A DNA stretch of 64,000 nt from Malus domestica (lineage: Eukaryota; Streptophyta; Magnoliopsida; Rosales; Rosaceae). Of this stretch, positions 10,440 to 21,922 are shown one piece after another (position 1 is the first letter of the stretch; each line of letters starts with the position of its first letter). The notes under the pieces were generated by a model that worked only from the letters and a program-made list of their open reading frames with translations, was not told the origin of the DNA and searched no databases. Where the stretch lies: contig NC_091662.1 in the NCBI RefSeq assembly GCF_042453785.1, positions 1,989,001 through 2,053,000 on the forward strand. The letters run 5' to 3'. The translations under genes and the position numbers were made by a program.

Positions 10440-12060
10440 TAAACAATTAATAAAACAAACTATGAAAGACGTCATCTGACTTGCACGCCAGTTTTGGGGT
10501 TAATTTATCTTTTGCAAAATTATGTAAAAATATATGAGAAACTTAGCTTTATGTCTTATTTTTCCAAGAATATATCGCACGCCACTAGGAAAAATTGGGA
10601 AAGCCCTCAAATAGCCATTCTCCCACAATTGCACAGTTCTGACGAGAAAGCAACTTTTGCTGGATTCTTGTGAATATGCTTGAGTCACAAACAGAGCACG
10701 CCAAGGGGAAAAATTTAAGTTAAATTGGTAATATTTTCCTTTGATCTCGTGTTTATGTACCAACGTCGTCGTTTAGGTGTAGTAGGGCTTAAGAATTGAA
10801 TTTCCTATTTTGAATTACATGAAACAAGTTTATTGTCATGTAGGGCTGGGCATCGGTCGAAGCAGTGCGAGTTGGGCCCTTAGCCATTGAATTTCCACTT
10901 TGTGCAATTCTTGGAGAGAATTTTTAGGGTGCAGGAATACGGTCTGTTACATAAAGTGGAATAATACGATTAGTTGAAATCTTGAAAAAAGATTGACAAT
11001 CAATTGTATTATATGCACCTAGTGTAGTATACGTATTTATGGTTTTCTTCACATTGTTGAGAGGAGGGAGGATATTTAAATAAATTTTTACATATTATGT
11101 GATCATATGAACCGGTCTTGTAACACTAACGAATAAATGCGTCAATATAATTCCATTTGTTAAAAAATTATGAGCTTAAACTCCCAATTGAATCACCGAC
11201 ACAAGCAAAAATGATATTCACACACTCGTTTTTCGTTTTGCACTTCTCTTCATGGCAGTGTTATGATTCTTATTTGATTTGTTCGATCAAAGATCAAAGC
11301 AAGAAAGCAGTAGATGAATAACATGGAGTGCGATAATTATTTACCTAAATCAAATTTGTTCTCCGACAAATAATGGAGTGGTGAGGCTGAACATTATAAA
11401 TTTGTGAACGACCAAAAAAAAATCACACAACTTAGGAATCGTTTGAAAGTACTGTTAAATGATTGAAAGCCTTTTATATTAAAATAAAACAAATCTTGTT
11501 AAATGATTGAAAGCCTTTTTTATTAAAATAAAACAAATCTTTAGTTGTGTTTTTTTGACAAGAAGCACTTTAAATAATTTTAGAATCCAAAAATATTTTT
11601 TCTAAAAATGGTTTCAATCATTTTAAAAGTAGCGAACAAGTTTTCGAAGTAAAGAAGGTTCTTCCTTAATTGGCAATGACGGTTAGATACGTACCAAAAT
11701 CCCGTTAAATCTATGAACTGAATTTTTTTTTTTTTTTGCACATACGTCAAAATCTATTTTGTGTATGAGGAAAAATAACCACCTTACACGTAAGGAACCA
11801 AGTATTTTCCGAGCAAAAATAACTCGAAAACAAAGCATATAATGCTCCATCCATATCCCAAACTTCATGAATCATCATAATTTTAAGACTACCATAAATT
11901 AAGTCTAAAAATTCATGTCCAAGCATTCCACCTCTTAAAATAGTACAAAAGATAAAACTCCAACTGGTAGAAATAAACTAGGTTAAATGATACAAACACC
12001 TACCATCATACATCTTCCCGGCGGCCAACTTCCCGTCCATCGCTCGTGACGGTGGAAGAG
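10440..12060. other. Gene-free interval downstream of the DAYSLEEPER-like gene
   Basis: AT-rich sequence without a supported gene. It holds one short tandem duplication and a relic of a small element at about 11436-11630. Short open frames near 10500-10763 and 11683-11868 show no recognisable protein features. The 3' untranslated region of the minus-strand gene that stops at 12070 should lie in 11900-12069. Confidence 0.6.
11436..11630. mobile_element. Small MITE relic with a 45-bp tandem duplication
   Basis: The text (tgaaagtactgttaaatgattgaaagcc ... gacaagaagcacttta ... aatggtttcaatcattttaaaag) has complementary outer blocks. It resembles 46775-46945 (ataattgaaaactg ... acaagaagcacttcaag). 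A unit of about 44 bp beginning ttgttaaatgattgaaagcc is repeated in tandem at about 11453 and 11497. No coding capacity. Confidence 0.5.
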
Positions 12061-12069
12061 ACCTACGAT

Positions 12070-14643
12070 CTAATATTCCATTCTGACAAGTGCAGTGGAC
12101 GTGTCGGCTGATCCATACTGCATCCAGTCCTTGGCACATATGAGGGCTTCCACCGTCTCTGGTCGTAGGGAAGTCCTGTACTGATCCATCTCCTTGACCG
12201 TTGTATCAAAGACACAGTCGGAAGGAACTGTAGATACCGGAATTGACAAAATGTCACGAGCCATCTTTGAAAGCGTCGGGTACTTCATCTTGTTCAGTTT
12301 CCACCAGCCTAATACATCAAAGTCATGAACTCGGGGCAGCAGAGACTCGTCCAAATACTGATCCAGCTCCGACTTCATCTGTTGGCTGGTTGTCTCCATG
12401 ATGTACATGTCAAAGTCCGTGAGTCCGTTGTCTGTTAGATTAGCTCCGCCTTGGGAATCCTCTGTCTTAACGTAGTTATTCCCTTCGTCTGCATAAGTTG
12501 GTGTGAGAGGCAAAGGCAGTGTCAAATATTCATGAAAGAGCTCATGAATTCCGTCATCGACAACCTTGATATGCGTGGGAGCTTCTTCACCATAAACTTT
12601 GTTGAAACTGAACTCAACAAGCTTCATCTTGAACCTGGGATCCATAACTACCGCTGTTGCCAAAGCCAGGCTACAATTCTTCCAGTATTTTTCAACCCTT
12701 TCTTGCATTGTCTTAGTTAGGCTGCTAATGAAGGGATCCTCACTTCCAACCGTCTTAGTCAGATCTGTCTGAATCCTCCACACTTCATGGAAGAAAGTAA
12801 CTGGAGTTGGGTTAGTCGTAGTGGTAAGGATGTTGGCTGCATCGAAGATAAGTTTCAAAAATGTGCAGATAGTCTCAACTTGCTTCCAGTCTTCCATTGA
12901 CGGGGCTTGTTTGTAATCAGGATCAGATGTATCCAAGCAAGAAAACACTTCCTTTAACTCATAACAGGCCACCAGCATTTGATACGTTGTGTTCCATTTA
13001 GTTTGGTCATCAATTGATAGGCTCCGTTCACTTGGGACTTGGAGCTGACTCTTAAGCTCCAGAAACTTTTCTTCATGGGACTCTGATGTCTTCACATACT
13101 TTACACTATCCCGTACTTTTTTTACCACATCACTTCCTGCCGCTAACACTTCTTTTGCAATGCTGCTCAAAGTACGGGCAATGCAATGCCCAACCAATAG
13201 TTGACCATTGAGGACAAGTGGGTTCTTATTTGAAAGAAGAGGCCTTAGATTTTCAAGAGCAGTCTCACTCAGTGGCTGATCATAAGTGACTGAAAATAAC
13301 TTGTTTTCCAAACTCCAATCATGAAGGCAAACAGCAACAGCATGACTAAGAGCAGAATCAAAGTCTGGATATGGTTCCATCACTACATTGAGCAGCCGCC
13401 TGTGCAACTTCCAGTCAGCATCAATGAAGTGCCCAGTAACAAACACATAACCCACACTCTGAGAGGAAGTCCACATGTCCAAAGTAAGGCATACGCGTCC
13501 AGGTATGCCCTCAATAAACTTGGTGACACTTTGCTTTTCCGTTAGGTAAGTTGCAACGCAATCTCCTTGAACAGTATTGAAGCTCACCATGTTGAACCGT
13601 GGGTTAAGATTCTGTGCAAAAGCTACAAACCCAGGATGCTCAACCATATGCAGGGGGTAGTCATGCATGATGATCATCCTTGCAATCTCATGGCGACAAC
13701 GGTCTGGATCAAATATAATTTGGGGTGTGTTAGGAGTCCGGTAACGCCTTTTTGGTGGATTGGAAGAGCTGCCACCCCTTGTTGCTGGGGTATATGGGGA
13801 AGACTGATTGTTGTTCTGGTTACGAAGAAGTGCTGGGCAAGTCCCCTTCGCAATGTGGCGTTTGAGGTGGCTGGTACCCGCTACTTTTGAACCCGTACTG
13901 TAAGCAAAACTTTGCTTGCACTGCTTGCAGCATGCCCTCCTACATCCAGGACTCACGTTCTCTATGGTGAAATGCTCCCAGACAATTGACTTCTTTTTCC
14001 TGCGCTTGTTAGGCTGTGTTTCTGTATTTTCCACCTCATTGTTTTCATAGGGAGTCAGCGTTAGCATCTTTTCTTCATCAGGTGTTTGCATCATGTCTTC
14101 ATCAGGTGTGGCCCTCTTGTGGTTAATAGGAGTGGTCATTGGCTCTTCGAAGTGGGCAGTCATTGAATCTTCAAAGTGGGCAGCCATCGCCTCTTCATAG
14201 TGGGTAACCATCGCCTCTTCAACAGGGGCAGACATCGGCTCTTCAACCAGGGCGACCATCTGCTCTTCAACGGGGGTGACCGTGTGCTCTTCAACGGGGG
14301 TGACCGTGTGCTCTTCAACGGGGGCGACCGTGTGCTCTTCAACGGGTACGGCCATGTGCTCTTCAACTGGTGCGGCCGTGTGCTCTTCAACGGGGGCGGC
14401 CGTGTGCTCTTCAACTGGGGCGGCTGTGTGCTCTTCAACAGGGGCGACTGTGTGCTCTTCAACAGGGGTGGCCATGGGCTTTTCAATGGGGGTTTCCATT
14501 GGCTCTTCAACTGGGGTGGCCATAGGCTCTTCTACGGGGGTGGCCGTCGGCTCTTCTATAGGGGTGGCTGTCGGCTCTTCCATGAGGGTGGCCGTTTTGT
14601 CTTGAATAGGAGCGGCAATTGTCTCTTCAGCAGGAGTTGCCAT
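12070..14643 (-). CDS. DAYSLEEPER/RICESLEEPER-like domesticated hAT transposase (857 aa)
   Basis: One uninterrupted coding exon on minus. Residues about 10-170 are an octapeptide repeat region of the type PVEEHTxA, rich in Glu and Pro. A BED zinc finger follows at about 219-270 (VWEHF, CCKQC, HLKRHIAKGTC). Then comes the hAT-like core (TLDMWTS, RWNTTY-type KWNTTYQML) and the C-terminal hAT dimerisation region (about 735-835: LDQYLDE, DVLGWWKLN, YPTLSKMARDILSIPVSTVPSD). In this family the protein is a host DNA-binding factor rather than an active transposase; Arabidopsis DAYSLEEPER is needed for normal development. The intact frame over 2.5 kb, a leader intron, and no visible terminal inverted repeats around it fit a domesticated gene. 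The ATG at 14643 follows a likely splice acceptor at 14671-14672. The N-terminal repeat makes it longer than the roughly 700-aa Arabidopsis relative (family length from memory). Confidence 0.9.
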   Translation of the reverse strand: MATPAEETIAAPIQDKTATLMEEPTATPIEEPTATPVEEPMATPVEEPMETPIEKPMATPVEEHTVAPVEEHTAAPVEEHTAAPVEEHTAAPVEEHMAVPVEEHTVAPVEEHTVTPVEEHTVTPVEEQMVALVEEPMSAPVEEAMVTHYEEAMAAHFEDSMTAHFEEPMTTPINHKRATPDEDMMQTPDEEKMLTLTPYENNEVENTETQPNKRRKKKSIVWEHFTIENVSPGCRRACCKQCKQSFAYSTGSKVAGTSHLKRHIAKGTCPALLRNQNNNQSSPYTPATRGGSSSNPPKRRYRTPNTPQIIFDPDRCRHEIARMIIMHDYPLHMVEHPGFVAFAQNLNPRFNMVSFNTVQGDCVATYLTEKQSVTKFIEGIPGRVCLTLDMWTSSQSVGYVFVTGHFIDADWKLHRRLLNVVMEPYPDFDSALSHAVAVCLHDWSLENKLFSVTYDQPLSETALENLRPLLSNKNPLVLNGQLLVGHCIARTLSSIAKEVLAAGSDVVKKVRDSVKYVKTSESHEEKFLELKSQLQVPSERSLSIDDQTKWNTTYQMLVACYELKEVFSCLDTSDPDYKQAPSMEDWKQVETICTFLKLIFDAANILTTTTNPTPVTFFHEVWRIQTDLTKTVGSEDPFISSLTKTMQERVEKYWKNCSLALATAVVMDPRFKMKLVEFSFNKVYGEEAPTHIKVVDDGIHELFHEYLTLPLPLTPTYADEGNNYVKTEDSQGGANLTDNGLTDFDMYIMETTSQQMKSELDQYLDESLLPRVHDFDVLGWWKLNKMKYPTLSKMARDILSIPVSTVPSDCVFDTTVKEMDQYRTSLRPETVEALICAKDWMQYGSADTSTALVRMEY
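14190..14625 (-). repeat. Coding minisatellite, 24-bp units
   Basis: About 18 tandem 24-bp units (core gtgtgctcttcaacggggg on plus) encode the Pro-Val-Glu-Glu-His-Thr octapeptides of the DAYSLEEPER-like protein. The period is a multiple of three, so changes in unit number keep the frame. Central units are nearly identical, while units towards 14190 and 14600 are more diverged. Confidence 0.9.
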
Positions 14644-14671
14644 GTTGTCTTTGGGAAGTAAAATCCTGCAT

Positions 14672-16300
14672 TCAGCAAACAAGGACAACCTTTAAGAAAA
14701 TAGAAAGTAAATGTTGAAACTAAGAGCAAAGTGATAACGGAATACATGTTAAAAACTTCGCCACAGAATCTGAGCCTGAACCAAAAATCATATAAATACA
14801 CAGAAGCAACATAACAACAGCTTCTTGCATTCAGAGAACCTCATGAAACATGGAATGAACAAAGGGCGAAACAAACCCGCACTTCAATGTTATAAGACTA
14901 CTACAGAACAATAAACATACAATATAGCAAGCCTTCATGTACTGCGAAAGACAGAAAGAAAATGCTCTGATTCTTTCAATTGTATTTAGTTACAGAAAGG
15001 TCTAATGACGTTGTTGACGCATCCCTTCACCACTGTAATGGTAATGACCGCAATATGTCACGACATCATACGCATCCCCATCATACAGAACCATCTAAAT
15101 ATTAAGTCAAATCAAGTTTTGTGCATATAGCAGGAACAAATTTCATGGTCCAAAGTTCCAAATCCCAACAACAAAAACACAAACTAGCAAAAATATACCA
15201 ATTACAAATTTATTTTTGGACCGAAAGGAGAAATTCGATTCTCATTATGCAAAACTAATCTAAAAAACTGAAAAACGAAAAATTGTAATACCAAAACACG
15301 AAAAACGAAAAAATGATAATCCAAGATTTAATATCTAAGTATCCAGCTTATTCAATTACAAACTATTCCTTGGGTTTTATTACCTTTTTCAAATTTTATT
15401 TTTTGTAGGGATCGTATTAAACATTTTAAAATAAATATATCCTAATATCTTAATATTCCTAAAAAACTGGCCCAACCAGACCCAAATGGGCCGTACAGAA
15501 ACATGAACTTAAAAAGTCAACCCAAACAGACATTGACCTGCCCAGATCACATACAGTCCCTCGGATTACAGTCCATCGGATTAAAAACCCATCCTTCATC
15601 CTCTAACAAGAAGATGAGCTCTAACAAGTAACGATGGATCCCAGATGGGTCAGGGATAATCAAAGTCCACCGGATTAAAACTCGGAAAACAAAATAAACC
15701 CAGACACGGGCTAAAATTTAAAACCAGTACAAAATTTCCAAAAACAAACCCAGATCTCTACAATTTTCCGTCGTCTGATCGAGCTTTGGACTTGAACGTT
15801 TTTAAAAACAGCAGCCCAGATCGGAAAAAACCCAGTAATCGCATATATTTAACAGATCGAACTCAAAAATTTAAGAACGAAGACCAAAGGTTCGAAATTA
15901 ACTCAAACCCAACATTAACAGACGAAATTAAAGTTAATCACAGCATACTCAGGCTACAGATTCAAAATTCACAACACAAAAACACGAATTAAACAACAAA
16001 ATTCAGAATTCACAACGCAAAAACCAAATTAAACACAAAACTAAGATCCTTTCGGAGACACAAGCTTATGAACGCGAAAAACTGAAAACCTTTCGAAATC
16101 TTAGAAAGAGAGAGAAATAACAAATGGGTGTAAAGTTTGGAAATTTACCACAGGGGTTTCGGAGGAGGAGATCGGCGAGGCGGATTGAAGCTCGAAGGGC
16201 CGAGCTTCGAGTCTCCGGCGGTGGCGAGATCTAGGGTTTTTCCAGCGAGAGGGAGAAGGAGAGAGAGAGAGAGAAAGGGGGAAAGCGAGATTGGGCTTTT
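14672..16300 (-). promoter_or_regulatory. 5' leader exon and leader intron of the DAYSLEEPER-like gene
   Basis: On minus, a C/T-rich leader (about 16300 to 16149) with aaaaaccctagatctcgcc ends at a plausible donor, cctgtg/gtaaat. A plausible acceptor, gaatgcag/gatttta, lies at 14671, 28 bases before the ATG. This implies a leader intron of about 1.48 kb. The promoter should lie above 16300. No gene is seen on the plus strand here. A cDNA would settle the join. Confidence 0.5.
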
Positions 16301-16814
16301 GGAACCCGAGAAGCTAATTGGACCTAAAAGAGGACTTTGGGACTCGTTAAGGGTCAAGGGGATAAGATTTTTTTGGTTTTGAGGGGTCAGATTGAAAAAA
16401 TAGGGCAAATTATTTTTGGGTTTCAGATGGTCCAATAATATTTTTTATTTTTAATTTTGGACTCCGAATATGTTGGACTATTTATCCGGGTGGGGGCCCA
16501 CACGTGGTTTTTTCTTTTCTTTTCATTTTTTGCTTTTTTTTTTTGTTAGGGTGTAATTTTTGAGCCCAATGATGTGTCCATGACTCAGTTGCCATTTTGG
16601 GAGATGCTTTGTTTTGACCAGTCTGAGCCGTGGGGAAAGGACTGAGACTTTGAGCCAACCTTTGGGTTAGGGTTTGTGGGGGGAGGGTCTTGTTTCTCTT
16701 AATCTCTCTCATGGCCTTTTGGGTGGGCATTTGGGCATGTAATTTGGGTGACCATGTTACAATACATGTTTCTGTTGAAAGGTTTATAGGCATACTGCAA
16801 GAAAAATGAAGAAT

Positions 16815-16948
16815 TGGAACTATACTTCCCACACATTCTCTTAATTTTTAGTTGTTGGATCGAATGAATTGAAGATGATTAAATGACATAAATTAATAAA
16901 GGATGTGTGAGAAGTAAAAATGGGTGTGTGGATATCACACCCCTTTTC
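16815..16948. mobile_element. MITE relic related to the element at 44752
   Basis: Left text (cttcccacacattctc), middle text (ttggatcgaatgaattgaag) and right text (gtgtgagaagtaaaaatgggtgtgtggatatcacacc) match in order the element at 44752-44949. The inverted ends are shorter and more diverged. No coding capacity. Confidence 0.6.
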
Positions 16949-16949
16949 T

Positions 16950-17440
16950 GTTAGTGGCATGAACGTAAACATTACTTAAGAATTGTGTAGATTTTTTTTA
17001 GGAGTATGAATAAGGATAATGATTTTTGCACTCTCATTTTCTCCGGCTACTTGGTCTTTTTAGCCTTTAAATCAAATACATCGAGTGAGAATTAAAAGAA
17101 ATCATCTCACCAACATGGTTGCGTGTCAATTGAAAGTCACATATGTTATATGTAATGTGATTGCGTTACATAAACAGTTGGAACAAAAAAAAACTTGCAG
17201 GGATGAACAATGTGGCTAGAAAAATTATGGCTCAAGGTTCCCTCCTCTTCATGGTTCATGACACCATAGTTTCCAATATGATCTGTAAAATGTAAACTAT
17301 CACGTTTGGGAAGAACACGCCGTGTTTGGACTACCTAATAAAAATGCTGCATCTTGCAAATGTACTATGTAGATCAATGCTGAATGCATAAAATATATTG
17401 CAACCCTAAAACACAACTACAGTTCATTGTTTTCGTATGG
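16950..17440. other. Gene-free interval
   Basis: AT-rich sequence with no supported open frame or RNA gene. Nothing specific was recognised. Confidence 0.5.
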
Positions 17441-17453
17441 AGTTGGAGTCTTG

Positions 17454-17552
17454 TCTTCATGTTGGGCTAGGGTTAGGGTTTTTCTTGTTTTCGTGTTTGG
17501 GTTAGGGTTAGGGTTTTTCTTATCTTCGTGTTGGGTTAGGGTTAGGGCTGCC
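17454..17552. repeat. Minisatellite with telomere-like ttaggg cores
   Basis: Three tandem units of about 35 bp, each with a core ggg(c/t)tagggttaggg followed by ctgcc or tttttct and a ttcgtgtt linker. The core carries two or three ttaggg-type hexamers per unit rather than a run of the usual plant heptamer tttaggg. It is not a telomere; it reads as a local tandem repeat. Confidence 0.75.
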
Positions 17553-17559
17553 GATTTGA

Positions 17560-18540
17560 ATTAAATAGAAGTGACCATGGTGTCATGTGGAATGAAACCA
17601 TGTATTCAGCATCAAACAAGAACAACATTTGAGAAAACAAACTTCGCCCGGAGAAAATGTGAGGATAAACCAAAAAGCAAGTAAATAAACAGAAACAACA
17701 TCACATTATCCCATCTTATTCTGACTTAATATAGTGGATTGGTCTTAGTTGTAATAAACCGGATAACTAATTAGACCAATATGTCAGGGAACATATAGAA
17801 AGGTACATCATATGTTATTATACAAGCGAAGATAGATATTTTTTTTTTCAAGTATCCATCCACCTATATAATGACACATGAACTTATATGTCTGTCAAGA
17901 AACGAAATTGACTGGATAACTCTTTAATTAAATATGGTCGGCCATGATGTCGAAAGACTTAAGTCATTACTTTTGTAATATGTTTATTTAATAACAATGG
18001 GAAAAAGAAGAAATCGAAAAGACTTACCATATCCAAATTCATTCCTTTCTATTTCAAATCGTTGATTGTATCTCGTCAATGTTCAATTGGTCATGAATTT
18101 GACCAAATCCTTAGAATTTGTAAAATTAACCATCGACACAATGATTTTAGCAAGATTCTTGTACTACTAATATACATTTCCAAAATTTGGCTTAAAGAAA
18201 GATAATTTTTCAGTGTGTCCAAAACATTAGATGGTATGTCCACATGTCATTATTAAGTAGAGGGAAGTTTTATTTTTAAAGTGTCCCTCCACTTGTATAA
18301 TGGCATGCGATGTACCAACCTATGTTTCAAACATAATGAATATCTCCTAAAGAACTGCTAAGTTAAGTAGTCGAACAAATAGGAAAGTCCATGCAATTTT
18401 GCATGCATACCCTACTTTCGTTAAAAACTGCATTGACGAGAGTCTCATATAATTAATGGCAGTCTGCAGATGAAGAAATAAACACCATGGTAGTCTGCAA
18501 ACAAAGAATAATTTAGCGAAATCCGATTTTGACACACTTT
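17560..18540. other. Gene-free interval with a small foldback element
   Basis: At 18232-18323 two inverted arms (ggtatgtccacatgtcattattaagtagaggga and its partner tccctccacttgtataatggcatgcgatgtacc) form a small foldback MITE. A half copy of the same arm occurs at 17847-17905 and another at 54618-54670. No gene was recognised. Confidence 0.6.
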
Positions 18541-19918
18541 TTTTTTATTGATGCACATTCATGTTTATATATGGCATTTTGATTCCACAAAATAAAGAAG
18601 AATTAATAGACAATTTTCATTTACAGGTGTGTAGAAATCATTTCTTTAAATTTATTCCTTTTTCTAAACAACATCGTCACACGGTGCACTCAAATTTCTG
18701 AAATTAACAAAATGGTATAAGTGCAACAACAACACAAAAGGTAAAGGAAATTGTATGTCCTAATCATTATGTTCCATGATGAAGACATGCGTTCATAGTG
18801 CTACTTTACATGTACAACATGTACAACTCAAGATTGAATGATCAATCTTATTCGTACAATGAGCTAATCGTTTGTTCAAATCTACTGGATGATTATGCAG
18901 ATTCTCAAATTGACAGTTGGTACACCGGTAGGGGTAGCTAGCTTTTTTATCATTGTACATTTGGATGGAGACATTAACTTGGAGAAAGAAAAGAAAGGCA
19001 GTCTCGAACCCTCCAATATAAGTAAAAAAAAAAAAAACAAAGTAAAGATTGAGTTTAATAAGTGTACGTACGTGAAAACTACACTACATAAACATTGGAA
19101 ACGCCTGATCTGTGGCCCAATGACAGCCTTCCGTAGTGCAAATCCTAGGATTCAAAAGTCTTTAGAATTGATCATATGGTGGTGTGTGTGTTAGGGGTTG
19201 ATTTGAGGCATGTAGCTAGGGTTGGGCATCGAGCTAATCCTTAATCAACCTAATTAGGTTGAGAAGTCAATGGAAGACTTATTTTAGTAATCAAAGTTAG
19301 GACTAGTTAGGATCATAATTGTTAGGGTTAAATTAACTAGTGGAAAGCTCTAACACTTAAAAATTTCTTGCTAGCATGATTCCCAAGTAAAAGGAAACAA
19401 ACTTTTCAAACCAGGTGAATATTGTTACTGTCATGTCTATCAGTAACAACACGATTAAAAGGACCCCTATTTAGGCCACTTGACTTTCTTCAGTTTTTTA
19501 ATCTAACTTTAGATTTCGTCTTCTTCCTCTGTTTCAGATCACAATACAATTTATTTGAGCTAAAATTGTAGTACATAATCCAATGAAACGCTCACCCCCA
19601 TTACTTAATTTGCTTAGTTCTACGGTACAAGTTAACCTAGCTACGTACCTAATTAACCTAGCTAATTAGTAAAGGACTGTCAGATCATATATGCTGAATT
19701 CCGTTACGTCTCGCACGTACTTATGTTTTGATCTTTATTTTCTTGTTGAATATATCTCCTACAAATAATTAAGATGCATGAGCGCATCCTTTTCATTGGG
19801 TCATTTCGTCAAGCATCTAGTAGACACTTGCCAATTCCTACCAACATATGCTGAAAGCTTATGCTAATATATGTCGACAACTACTATTATTTGTGAAGGC
19901 TTGTCGAGGGTGTATGCA

Positions 19919-19967
<49 letters not shown>

Positions 19968-21350
19968 GGAGTAATGTTGAAGACTAGCAAGGCTTGTCAA
20001 CTAAGATATTTCATCAAGTATAGGTGCACACAATAGAGTCGTACACAAGACGAGATAAAATAGAGACAAAGATGCTAGAAGAAATAAAAGAACTAGGAGG
20101 ATGAAGTTGTAATTTAATTTGTCTTAACTGTTTATACGAGTCAAATACAATACACAACAAATATACATAGAATTTTTGAAGTTGTTAGGATCAAGGGCGA
20201 TCAATAACCCCATAATAGCTCCACCACTAGTTCTAGAATATTGTAATAAGGTCTTTAAAAACACACATGATGTTCTTAGAACGTAAAACTAAGGAAGATG
20301 TTTATAAGATTGTCTGCATAAAGCATCTCTCACACAAGTAAATCTAATAACAATTGAAAAAAATAAAAAGAAAGGAAAAAACATGAGCAAAGAGCAAAAG
20401 AGATGGTGGAGGTGGCTGCCTAAATGCTAATTGGGAAGGCAAAAGACAAAGTCGTGGGTTAAATCAACTCGACAAACCCCTTCAATCGTGTTGGGCATGC
20501 GTGTTGGTAGCTGGTGTCAATGATATACTGACACATGAATTCATGCATTTCCATGCAATTGTCGTCGGCCTTCTACACGTGCACAACACAAAACCTGACT
20601 GCCTTTTGATCTGGTTCCTTAGCGCCATCACCATTTTCACATTCTGCTCAACGTACTAGCATTTAGGGTGAAACACCAAGTTTCCCTATGTTCTATAAAT
20701 TCAGGTTTTTAACTTTACCTAATATTATGCATTATTCCCGACAGATATGCAGAACACAAAGACCAACCATGCATCACTCGTCAACATCTATTTAGTCGAT
20801 CCCACACACATATTTCAAATATTTTCAGGTTAAAAGTAAAAGTCCATGCAACAAACACCTCCTCATGTGTAGGCTGTAGCAACACTTAAGCCAAATATAT
20901 ATATGTAAACACATATGAGGTAAAGTGGATGGCAATGCGAAACATGTATGGTCGTGGGGTTCTCAAGTGGGTAAAAAGTTGCTTTGATATCGTAAAATAA
21001 GTTGAGTTTTCATGCTAAAATCAATTAGTAATATGTGAAGTGACACTACTTGTTATAATCACGCGCGTATTGAGGTTTTATGAATTTATTTAAATACAAA
21101 AGGTATCTTGATCACCATACATTAGTTGCAGACTACTCCCCCTCCCAATATATGCAGTCTTGATATATAAGAGATGACAATGTACTTTTGGCCTCTATGT
21201 CAAACGATACGTCAAAATATAGCCGATGACCTTAAAAAATGCATCCGTGCAAGTTCAAACTCAAATTGAGAGTTCTGAACCTTTGCGCTTTTCACTAAAC
21301 AATCTCTTAGGGTAGCGTACAATGACAAGCCTAATTGATAAAAAGCAAAG
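18541..21350. other. Gene-free interval with an (AT)n microsatellite
   Basis: No supported gene. A perfect (AT)22 microsatellite spans 19921-19964. Short open frames near 18889-19194 and 19848-20036 have no recognised protein feature, and the second runs through the microsatellite. Confidence 0.55.
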
Positions 21351-21354
21351 ATTT

Positions 21355-21517
21355 TTTTGAACTTTAACGAAAAGCTTCTGGTACGGTTCATTTTAACGAA
21401 AAACCACATTTTTACACTAAAAAGTCAATCCTAACACTATTCACTTTACCCTTTATTTTATCCAAATAGTTAAAACTCAAAGTTTTCAAATATTTTTCAT
21501 TAGTTTTCCTAAGATTT
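21355..21517 (+). mobile_element. 'actttaacgaaaa' element, copy 1
   Basis: The text order (gaactttaacgaaaag, ttcattttaacgaaaa, catttttacactaaaaag, actattcactttaccctttattttatcc, cattagttttcc) is shared with 26058-26215 and 52804-52965. The ends form a short imperfect inverted repeat (gaactttaacgaaaa against gaaaactaatgaaaa). It is a small non-autonomous element of about 160 bp. Confidence 0.75.
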
Positions 21518-21734
21518 TTTCACTAAAGATGCCAAAAAGCAAATTACTCATGATAAGCCTAATTGATAACTTGTGGTTTTCGTTCAAATTTGTTGATTAG
21601 ATTGACAGTAGCTTTAGTAAATAACATGTCAAATTCCTCTAGTAAGATAATGTTACTCTACAACACTATGCTATGTATCCCATGTTAACTGTACAAAACA
21701 AGATACGTATTATCGTATTAAACGAAAAAAACAG

Positions 21735-21922
21735 GAACAATGCCACTTAGTATTATAGTCTAATAATATTCATATTCACTGATAAGTGAGAGGTCTTAGG
21801 TTCGATTCTCGCCAAAGGCAAATTTGAACTACATTATTGATATCTCATTGTGAGGCTTAACCCACTTCTTTACCCCATTAGTGCAGACACTATCGTTTAT
21901 TCAGAAGAAAAAAAATATAAGA
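21735..21922 (+). mobile_element. tRNA-derived SINE
   Basis: This contains a B-box-like aggttcgattctcg preceded by cactgataagtgagaggtctt, followed by caaatttgaactacattattg, a taccccattagtgcagac block, and an A-rich 3' end (agaagaaaaaaaat). Related order is seen at 47265-47465. An internal RNA polymerase III promoter and an A-rich tail are the hallmarks of SINEs. The A box is poorly kept. No target-site duplication was identified. Confidence 0.65.

Noticed and set aside
14176..14661. Plus-strand open frames across the minisatellite (161 and 109 codons)
   Set aside because: They are mirror frames of the 24-bp repeat. The minus frame continues into a BED finger and a full hAT core, so only that strand is coding.
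17454..17552. Interstitial telomere
   Set aside because: Only two or three hexamers per unit, spaced by linkers; it is a local minisatellite.
21800..21830. tRNA gene suggested by a B-box-like ggttcgattc
   Set aside because: No cloverleaf or acceptor stem; the surrounding text and A tail fit a SINE.
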